Positions 7,961 to 14,769 of a stretch of DNA of 64,000 nt are shown piece after piece (position 1 is the stretch's first letter; each line of letters opens with the position of its first letter). The stretch is from Massilia sp. Root418. Its GTDB lineage: Bacteria; Pseudomonadota; Gammaproteobacteria; Burkholderiales; Burkholderiaceae_D. Where the stretch lies: positions 124,305 to 188,304 of the forward strand of contig NZ_LMEC01000025.1 in assembly GCF_001425265.1 (NCBI RefSeq). The letters are read 5' to 3'. Made by a program: the position numbers and the translations under genes. The notes under the pieces were generated by a model. The model saw only the letters and a program-made list of their open reading frames with translations. It made no database searches and had not been told where the DNA came from.

Positions 7961-10300
7961 TTACTTGAACTTGTTGAACTTGCCCGGCTTGCGCAGCGGC
8001 TTGTCCGTGCCCGGCACTTTTTTAGCCGCCACCTTGCCCGGCGCCGCTTTCGGCGGCGTGTGCTTGGCCGATTCCGGCGGCATGGCGTCGGCGTGGCTGA
8101 TGCGCAGCTGCTGGCCGCCCACCCACACCTTGCCCAGGTGCTGGAACACGTCGTCCGGCATGCCGTCCGGCAGTTCGAGCACGCTGTGGTCGTCGAAGAT
8201 CTCGATGCGGCCGATGTACTTGGCTTCGATGCCCGCCTCGTTGGCGATGGCGCCGACGATGTTGGACGGCGTGGCCGCGTGCTTGCTGCCCACCTCGATG
8301 CGGAAGGCGCTCATCGGCAGGCTGACCTTGTTCTTGTCCTTCTTTTTCTTCTTCGGTGCGTCATCGTCGAAGGCCGGCTCGCTGTCGTCGGCTTTCGGGG
8401 CCAGTTCCGGCTCCGCCTTGGCGGCCTTCTTCGGCGCCGGAGCGCGTTCGGCCGGGGCTGCGCGTTCTGCCGGAGCCGCACGCGGCGCGGCCGGAGCACG
8501 GGCCGGGGCCGGTGCCGACGCAGCTGCCGCAGGGGCCTGCTCGCCGTCGCGGCTCAGGCGGATCACCTGGCCGGCGATCTTCACGCCTTGCAGGTGGCTG
8601 ATGGTGTCCTGCGCCAGGTCGCTCGGCATGTCGAGCACACTATAATCGTCGTAGATCTCGATGCGGCCGATGAACTTGGAGTCGATCCCCCCTTCGTTGG
8701 CGATGGCGCCGACGATATTGCCCGGCTTGACGCCGTGCTGGTAGCCCACCTCGATGCGGTAGGTCTGCATGCCCGCTTCCGGTTCGCGGACCACGCGTTC
8801 CTTTTTCGGGAAGGCGCGCTCGCCGCGGTCCGGGCGCTCGGCGCGCTCGAACCTATCGCCACGGTCGCCGCGGTCGCCACGGTCAAAGCGCTCGCGCTCC
8901 GGGCGGTCGCCGCGCGCGGCCTGGGCGGCCGCTGCCGCCTGCGGCGAGTCGTGCCAGCCGGTTTCCTTCTTCTTGTCCAGCAGCAGGGACTTGCCGCCGC
9001 GCGCCATGCTGGCCAGCGCCGCCGCCACCTCGATCGCCGGCACATTGTGCTCGCGCTCGTAGTCTTCGATCAGGCCCTGGAAGTGTTCCAGGCCGCCCTT
9101 GGCCAGCACGGCGGTGATCTCGTCCTTGAACTTGGCCACGCGCACGTCGTTTACCGCCTGCAGCGACGGCAGCTCCATCACGGACACCGGCTGGCGCGTG
9201 GCGCGCTCGATGGCCTTGAGCAGCGGGCGCTCGCGCGGGGTGATGAACAGGATGGCTTCGCCGCTGCGGCCGGCGCGGCCGGTACGGCCGATGCGGTGGG
9301 TGTAGCTTTCCGGGTCGTGCGGCACGTCGTAGTTCACCACGTGGCTGATGCGCTCCACGTCCAGGCCGCGCGCGGCCACGTCGGTGGCCACCAGAATGTC
9401 GATCTTGCCATCCTTGAGCTGGGCAATGGTGCGTTCACGCGCCGCCTGCTGCATGTCGCCGTTGATGGCGGCAGCCGAGAAGCCTCTGGCGTTCAGGCGC
9501 TCGGCCAGTTCCTCGGTGCCCATCTTGGTGCGCGAGAAGATGATCATGCCGTCGAACGGCTCCGCTTCCAGGATGCGGGTCAGCGCGTCCAGCTTGTGCA
9601 TGCCGCTCACCAGCCAGTAGCGCTGGCGGATGTTCTCGGCGGTGCCGGTCTTGGCGGCCATGGTCACTTCGGCCGGGTTGTTCAGGTAGGTGGTGGCGAT
9701 GCGCTTGATCACCGACGGCATGGTGGCCGAGAATAGCGCGGTCTGGCGCGTGGCCGGGGTCTCTTTCAGGATGCGTTCGACGTCGTCGATAAAGCCCATG
9801 CGCAGCATTTCGTCCGCTTCGTCCAGCACCAGGGTCTTCAATTTGGAGATGTCCAGCGAGCCCTTGTCCAGGTGGTCGATCACGCGGCCGGGGGTGCCCA
9901 CCACCACGTGCACGCCGCGCCGCAGCGCCGACAATTGCGGGCCGTAGCTCTGGCCGCCGTAGATCGGCAGCACGTGGAAGCCGGGGATATAGGCGGCGTA
10001 GCGCTGGAAGGCCTCGGCCACCTGGATCGCCAGTTCGCGGGTCGGCGCCAGCACCAGCGCCTGCGGCGCGGTCAGCTTGGTGTCGATCTGGGACAGGATG
10101 GGCAGCGCGAAGGCGGCGGTCTTGCCGGTGCCGGTCTGGGCCTGGCCCAGCACGTCGCGGCCGTCCAGCAGGTAGGGGATGGTCGCGGCCTGGATAGGCG
10201 ACGGCGACTCGTAGCCGACCTCTTTCAGCGATTTGATCAGCGCGGGGCTGAGGTTAAGGTCGGAAAATAGCGTAATTTCGGTATTCGGTGTTCCAGACAT
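7961..10300 (-). CDS. DEAD-box RNA helicase (DeaD/CsdA-like) with two tandem DbpA-type RNA-binding domains
   Basis: A 779-residue ATP-dependent RNA helicase for ribosome assembly or mRNA remodelling, often cold-inducible in this family. All helicase motifs are intact: Q motif (FSDLNLSPALI), AQTGTGKT, PTRELA, TPGR, DEAD, SAT, IIFSRTK, TDVAARGLD, HRIGRTGRAGRSG. After the core come an RGD/ERF-rich basic linker, a DbpA-type RNA-binding domain (from YRIEVGYQHGVKPGNIVGAI), a long Ala/Pro/Lys linker with KKKKKDKNK, a second copy of the domain (FRIEVGSKHAATPSNIVGAI) and a basic tail ending KPGKFNKFK. DeaD usually carries one copy. The ATG at 10300 is chosen; an in-frame TTG at 10333 would add 11 residues without similarity. 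Confidence 0.95.
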   Translation of the reverse strand: MSGTPNTEITLFSDLNLSPALIKSLKEVGYESPSPIQAATIPYLLDGRDVLGQAQTGTGKTAAFALPILSQIDTKLTAPQALVLAPTRELAIQVAEAFQRYAAYIPGFHVLPIYGGQSYGPQLSALRRGVHVVVGTPGRVIDHLDKGSLDISKLKTLVLDEADEMLRMGFIDDVERILKETPATRQTALFSATMPSVIKRIATTYLNNPAEVTMAAKTGTAENIRQRYWLVSGMHKLDALTRILEAEPFDGMIIFSRTKMGTEELAERLNARGFSAAAINGDMQQAARERTIAQLKDGKIDILVATDVAARGLDVERISHVVNYDVPHDPESYTHRIGRTGRAGRSGEAILFITPRERPLLKAIERATRQPVSVMELPSLQAVNDVRVAKFKDEITAVLAKGGLEHFQGLIEDYEREHNVPAIEVAAALASMARGGKSLLLDKKKETGWHDSPQAAAAAQAARGDRPERERFDRGDRGDRGDRFERAERPDRGERAFPKKERVVREPEAGMQTYRIEVGYQHGVKPGNIVGAIANEGGIDSKFIGRIEIYDDYSVLDMPSDLAQDTISHLQGVKIAGQVIRLSRDGEQAPAAAASAPAPARAPAAPRAAPAERAAPAERAPAPKKAAKAEPELAPKADDSEPAFDDDAPKKKKKDKNKVSLPMSAFRIEVGSKHAATPSNIVGAIANEAGIEAKYIGRIEIFDDHSVLELPDGMPDDVFQHLGKVWVGGQQLRISHADAMPPESAKHTPPKAAPGKVAAKKVPGTDKPLRKPGKFNKFK

Positions 10301-10435
10301 GGCGTCACTCACAAGTATGTTCGAATCGCCCAATGCGAAACAAAAGCGCTAGTTTACTCTCTCCGGGCCGAATAGGGCCAATTCACGCCAATTCGGGCGA
10401 ATTACGGGCATATCGCCGGCGGCATCCGGGACCGG

Positions 10436-11251
10436 CTAACGCCCGCGCGGCAGCGCAAAACTGCTCGACATTTCGGCCGGGGTGAAGAATTTCCGGGTGC
10501 GCGCCAGCAGCTCGCCGTCCCGGCTCAGGTGCTCCAGCATGGCCGCCAGCTGCGCCGCATCGTCCGGCGCGGTCTTGCGGGAGATGTAGACGCCGCTGGT
10601 GGAAGGCGGAATGCCGGCCAGCCGCGTGTAGTGCACGCGCTGGCCCAGCGAGTCGCGCAGGCCCGCCTCCTCCAGCGCGCCGGCGAAGGTATTGGAGGGC
10701 ATGTAGGCATAGCTGGCGCGGCCGATGTCCATCTTGCGCGCGATGGTCTGCGGATCCTTCACGTATTCCAGCCTGCCCTGCTTGTCCAGCCGCGCCAGCA
10801 GCGCCAGGTAGGCCGGGCCGTAGTTATAGCTGCGCACCACGTTGAGGCGGATGCCGGGGCGCGCCAGCAGCTCCTCGGTGGAGCGCGGCGGGTCGGCGTC
10901 GGTAGACACCAGCATCCATTCCGTGCCTATCATGGGCACATAGCGGCCCCACTGGTCGCGTTCGGGCACCTGCACCGCGCCCACCATCAGGTCCGCCTCG
11001 CCCTGGCGCAGCATGGCCTCGGCGCGGGCGCGCGGCACCACGGGAAAGACGAATTCGCAGCCGGCGCGGCGGCCCCGCTCGCGCAGCAGCTCGGGGTAGA
11101 CCCCGCCCACCTCGCCGCTGGCCTCGTTCACCGTCATCATCCGGCCCAGCGAGGACGCCGGCACCACGATGGCGCGCGAACACGCGGCGCCGGCACAGGC
11201 GGGCAGCGCGGCGGCCAGGACGGCGGCGGCAAGGAAGGCAGTGCGTATCAT
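10436..11251 (-). CDS. Periplasmic solute-binding protein, family 3 (amino-acid-binding type)
   Basis: A 271-residue protein with signal peptide (residues 1 to about 22, ending AGA) and the bilobed SBP_bac_3 pattern: GGVYPELLRERGRRAGCEF near residue 50, then the lobe-crossing GEADLMVGAVQVPERDQWGRY around 85-103. No permease or ATPase gene is adjacent, so it is an orphan that may partner a distant ABC transporter or act as a ligand sensor. Stand-alone proteins of this kind are frequent in Oxalobacteraceae. Flanked by the helicase (co-oriented, about 135 bp away) and a divergent small gene. Ligand unknown. Confidence 0.8.
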   Translation of the reverse strand: MIRTAFLAAAVLAAALPACAGAACSRAIVVPASSLGRMMTVNEASGEVGGVYPELLRERGRRAGCEFVFPVVPRARAEAMLRQGEADLMVGAVQVPERDQWGRYVPMIGTEWMLVSTDADPPRSTEELLARPGIRLNVVRSYNYGPAYLALLARLDKQGRLEYVKDPQTIARKMDIGRASYAYMPSNTFAGALEEAGLRDSLGQRVHYTRLAGIPPSTSGVYISRKTAPDDAAQLAAMLEHLSRDGELLARTRKFFTPAEMSSSFALPRGR

Positions 11252-11366
11252 CGGCGCATGTTAACACGGCCGCTCCATGGCTGCAGGCGCATACCCGGTA
11301 TAGCCACAGCCTGCGGTTCGGCGCGCCGCGCGCCCGGCATGATGGGCCTCCACAAAGGAGCCTCCC

Positions 11367-11765
11367 ATGAATATGAACACCATCTTCCGTCCTCCGTTCA
11401 GCGAAGAACAAGCCGCCGTGCTGGACCCGATCAACGAATATTTTGCAGGCCACGCCAACGACGACGCGGCCCGCATGCGCGCTGCCTTCCTGCCCACTGC
11501 GCACATCGAATCGATGCGCGAAGGCGTGTTCACCTCCTGGCCGCTGGACCTGTACTGCGAACGTTTCAAGGGCGCCCCGGCCGCCGACGAGGCCGACCGC
11601 GAGCGCATCGTGGACTGGATCGACGTGCAGGGCAGCGCAGCCTGCGCCCGCATCACGCTGGTGCACGGCGCCACCACCTTCACCGATTACTTCGTACTGC
11701 TCAAGACCGAAGCGGGCTGGAAGATCGCCAACAAGGCCTTCCACGGCCAGCCCACGGCCGACTGA
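11367..11765 (+). CDS. Putative lumazine-binding / NTF2-like (SnoaL-type) protein
   Basis: A 132-residue cytoplasmic protein with no signal peptide. It has the cone-shaped NTF2-like pattern of the putative lumazine-binding family: an N-terminal helix (VLDPINEYFAGHANDDAARMRAAF), then HIESMREGVFTSWPLDLYCERF, and the closing strands FTDYFVLLKTEAGWKIANKAFHG. AAAGGAG (11354-11360) is six bases before the ATG. Relatives bind or turn over small hydrophobic ligands, but the biochemical role is not established. It stands alone between a divergent solute-binding protein and the M28 peptidase. Confidence 0.8.
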   Translation: MNMNTIFRPPFSEEQAAVLDPINEYFAGHANDDAARMRAAFLPTAHIESMREGVFTSWPLDLYCERFKGAPAADEADRERIVDWIDVQGSAACARITLVHGATTFTDYFVLLKTEAGWKIANKAFHGQPTAD

Positions 11766-11891
11766 CCCTCGGCGCAGCTATCCCACGCAGCTACGCCAGG
11801 CCGCAACGCCATGTTATAAGATAGCCAGCCGGCGCCGCCCGCCACACGCGGCGGTGCCGCCCTGACCGATCAATCCGAACATGGAGCAGCA

Positions 11892-13532
11892 ATGCGTCTG
11901 ACCTCGCGCCTTACCCCCTTCGCCATCGCCGCCGGCCTCACCCTGGCGGCCCACTCCGTCCATGCCCAGCAAGCCATCGTGCGCGAAGCGCCGCTGCGCG
12001 CCCACCTGTCCTTCCTGGCCGACGACCTGCTGGAAGGGCGCGGCACCGGCCAGCGCGGCGGCGACCTGGCGGTGCGCTACCTGGAGACCCAGGCTGCGCT
12101 GATGGGCCTCAAGCCGCTGGCAGACGGCACTTACCGCCAGCCGGTGCGCTTCCAGGGCACCAGGCTGCTGCCCGCCAGCTCGGTGGCCTTCTACGCCGGC
12201 AGCGGCACGCGCCTGACACCCATCCCCGGCCAGGGCATCGTGTACGGCACCGGCAGCGGCAAGGCCAGCCTGAACTTCGAAGCGCCGCTGCTGTTCGTCG
12301 GCTACGGCGTCAAGGCGGAAGAGGAAAACTGGGACGACTACAAGGGCGCCGACGTCAAGGGCAAGATCCTGGTCATGATGGTCAACGACCCGCAGCCCAC
12401 CGCAGAGGAGCCGAACCGCTTCGCCGGCAAGGCCTACACCTACTACGGCCGCTGGCTGTACAAGTTCGAGGAAGCTGTTCGGCGCGGCGCCGCCGGCGCA
12501 CTGCTGATCCACACCACGCCGTCGGCCTCCTATCCGTGGTCGGTGCCGGCCAATGGCTTCAGCCACGAACGCTTCCACCTGAACGCGGGCGGCAACAACA
12601 TCGAGGGCTGGCTGCACGAGGACACGGCGCGCGAGCTGGTGGGCGCCTCCGGCTTCGACCTGGACGAGCTGCGCCGCCGCGCAGAGCGGCGCGACTTCCA
12701 GCCGGTGGACCTGAAGGCCACCGCGCGCGTGGAGCTGCGCAGCGTGGTGCGCCAGGTGGAGCAGTTCAACGTGGCCGGCATCGTGCCGGGCACCGATCCC
12801 AAGCTCAAGGAACAGGCCGTGGTGTACTCGGCGCACTGGGACCACCTGGGCGTCGACGAGGGCGTCAAGCGCGACGACAAGACCGACCATACCTACAACG
12901 GCGCCATCGACAACGCCTCCGGCACGGCCGCGCTGCTGGCCATGGCGGCGGAGGCGGTGAAGCACCCGGCCAAACGCACCCAGGTCTTCCTGTGGCCGGC
13001 GGCTGAGGAGCAGGGCTTGCTGGGCAGCGCTGCCTACGTGGCCAACCCGGCCTGGCCGCTGGACAAGACCAGCGCGGACCTGAACCTGGACAGCATGAAT
13101 TTCGCCGGCCGCACCCGGGACATCGGCGTGGCGGGCGCGGAACGCAGCAGCCTGTACGAGACGGCCGGCCAGGTGGCCAAGAAAATGGGGCTGAAACTGG
13201 CGCCCCTGATTCCGGACCTGTCGGGCGCTTACTTCCGCGCCGACCATTTCAATTTCGCCAAGGCGGGCATCCCGGCGTTTAACGTCGGCTCGGCCGTGTT
13301 CTCCGGCGACGGCCATTTCGAGTTCGAGAAGGACCAGCAGGCCTCCAGCGACAGGCTGGTGTCGTTCAAGAAGGATTACCACCAGGTGACGGACGAGTAC
13401 CGCCCGGAATGGGACTTGTCCGGCATGGTGCAGCAGGCGCAGTTCACGCTGAACCTCGGCTATGCGGTGGCCAACGCGCCCACCATGGCCAGCTTCAAGA
13501 AGGGCGATGCGTTCGCAAAGGTGAAGCGTTAG
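11892..13532 (+). CDS. Exported M28-family zinc aminopeptidase with PA domain
   Basis: A 546-residue protein with Sec signal (residues 1 to about 25, ending VHA-QQ). A protease-associated insert occupies about residues 130-250 (LFVGYGVKAEEENWDDYKGADVKGK). The di-zinc M28 catalytic core is complete: AHWDH, then AIDNASGTA, the general-base pair in PAAEEQGLLGS, LNLDSMN, and the final ligand in FRADHFNF. It should remove N-terminal residues from peptides in the periplasm or outside the cell. Monocistronic; followed by a REP-like repeat and a convergent methyltransferase. Confidence 0.93.
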   Translation: MRLTSRLTPFAIAAGLTLAAHSVHAQQAIVREAPLRAHLSFLADDLLEGRGTGQRGGDLAVRYLETQAALMGLKPLADGTYRQPVRFQGTRLLPASSVAFYAGSGTRLTPIPGQGIVYGTGSGKASLNFEAPLLFVGYGVKAEEENWDDYKGADVKGKILVMMVNDPQPTAEEPNRFAGKAYTYYGRWLYKFEEAVRRGAAGALLIHTTPSASYPWSVPANGFSHERFHLNAGGNNIEGWLHEDTARELVGASGFDLDELRRRAERRDFQPVDLKATARVELRSVVRQVEQFNVAGIVPGTDPKLKEQAVVYSAHWDHLGVDEGVKRDDKTDHTYNGAIDNASGTAALLAMAAEAVKHPAKRTQVFLWPAAEEQGLLGSAAYVANPAWPLDKTSADLNLDSMNFAGRTRDIGVAGAERSSLYETAGQVAKKMGLKLAPLIPDLSGAYFRADHFNFAKAGIPAFNVGSAVFSGDGHFEFEKDQQASSDRLVSFKKDYHQVTDEYRPEWDLSGMVQQAQFTLNLGYAVANAPTMASFKKGDAFAKVKR

Positions 13533-13542
13533 GCGGCGCTGC

Positions 13543-13642
13543 GGCGGGTTACGCGAGTGCCTCGCTAACCCGCCCTACGGGACCACGGGCGGGCGTGGCG
13601 ACCGGGGGACGTAGGGCGGGTTAGGCCGCAGGCCAAGACCCG
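13543..13642. repeat. REP-like palindromic doublet
   Basis: Two inverted copies of the core GTAGGGCGGGTTA. The first copy (13543-13578) is an imperfect palindrome, GGCGGGTTACGCG facing CGCTAACCCGCCCTAC. The second (13611-13642) begins GTAGGGCGGGTTA but its distal arm has decayed. The same doublet arrangement occurs at 39141-39248. It fills the space between two convergent genes. Confidence 0.8.
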
Positions 13643-13657
13643 TACGCCGCCACAGCG

Positions 13658-14761
13658 TCACGCAGGCGCCGCATCCTGCCTTTCCCATTCGGCGCGCACG
13701 CCGGCTTCCCATTCGTCCGGGTCGGGCGCGTACAGGTGGACCGGCTGCGGCGCCGGCCCGTCCGCCGGGCCCATGCGCTGGTACACGAACACGCTGGTCC
13801 AGGCCACGCTGTTGGACGGGAAGTGGTGCAGCAGGCGGAAGGCCGGATGCGCCAGCGGGAAGGTGGTGCAGCTCACCAGGCAGCCCTGCGGCAGCTCGCG
13901 CGCCAGCTTGGCCGCCAGCGCGTCCATCAGCGGCGCGAAGCAGGTGCTATAGATGAACACCAGGCTGGCGCGGCTGACGTCCGCTTCGAACATATTTTGC
14001 TCGCGCAGCACGATGCGCGCGTCCAGCGCCAGCAGGTGCCGCAGCGTGGCGGCGTGGCCGAAAGGCAGCGCCAGCGGCGCATCCGCGTCCACTCCTTGCG
14101 GCGACAGCGCGGCCAGCAACCCTTGGGCGCGGTCCAGCAGGCGCGCGCGGCGCTCCACCGCCATGCCGTGGCGGTAGCCCATCAGCTCCACACCGGTGCA
14201 GCGCGCGAACGGCAGGGCCAGCGCGGCCGACATCACCACCTTGCCCAGGCCGCTGCCCAGGTCCATCATCTCCCCGCCCGGCGCCACGTAGCGGCGGATG
14301 GCGTCAAAGTAATTCTCCAGCTCGTAGCGCTGGAACTCCCCGTAGATCAAACTGCCGTCGTCGACCAGCCATTGGCGCAATTCGGCGTCGCTCACCTGCT
14401 CCAGTTCCAGCGTGCCCGGGGCCGGCGGCGCCGGTTCCGGCGGCAGCATGCCATGGCGCTGGATGCTGGCCGGCAGCAGGCCGATCACGTAGCGCAGGTG
14501 GGGCTTCATGCGGGCGATGAAATAACCGCGCCGGGACGGATCGCGGAAGGCGCGCCGCAGCGCCAGGCCGATCTCGGTGAAGCGCGCGAAACGGCCGCTG
14601 TCGAGCAGCGCGCGCAGCGGCCGCACGTGCAGCTCGCCGCCCTCCACGCTGTCCAGCAAGGCTGCCAGCACATCCTCCGCCGTGGCGCAGGCGGACGGCA
14701 CGGCGGCGGGCCGGTCGGCGCGGCGCCAGGCCGGAGTGTTCGGGTTGGCCGGCTCGCTCAT
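13658..14761 (-). CDS. DOT1-like class I SAM-dependent methyltransferase
   Basis: A 367-residue protein. The first about 130 residues are poorly conserved and helical. The catalytic half has GEFQRYELENYFDAIRRY followed by MMDLGSGLGKVVMSAALA and CTGVELMGYRHGMA, the motif order of the DOT1 methyltransferase fold (SAM motif D-x-G-S-G-x-G-x-V, then G-V-E). VFIYSTCFAPLMDALAAKL matches the later catalytic strand. Start ATG at 14761 is 8 bp from the end of the GGDEF-EAL gene, so they are probably co-transcribed. The frame runs open far upstream, but that portion is antisense-like noise inside the neighbour. Bacterial DOT1-like proteins have no settled substrate, which could be protein lysine or a small molecule. 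Confidence 0.78.
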   Translation of the reverse strand: MSEPANPNTPAWRRADRPAAVPSACATAEDVLAALLDSVEGGELHVRPLRALLDSGRFARFTEIGLALRRAFRDPSRRGYFIARMKPHLRYVIGLLPASIQRHGMLPPEPAPPAPGTLELEQVSDAELRQWLVDDGSLIYGEFQRYELENYFDAIRRYVAPGGEMMDLGSGLGKVVMSAALALPFARCTGVELMGYRHGMAVERRARLLDRAQGLLAALSPQGVDADAPLALPFGHAATLRHLLALDARIVLREQNMFEADVSRASLVFIYSTCFAPLMDALAAKLARELPQGCLVSCTTFPLAHPAFRLLHHFPSNSVAWTSVFVYQRMGPADGPAPQPVHLYAPDPDEWEAGVRAEWERQDAAPA

Positions 14762-14769
14762 CGCTTTCC

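Noticed and set aside
5535-8645. A 1036-codon plus-strand frame over the transposase-like and helicase genes
   Set aside because: It shows low-complexity Arg/Gly/Cys composition, crosses two terminators and has no domain. It is antisense shadow.
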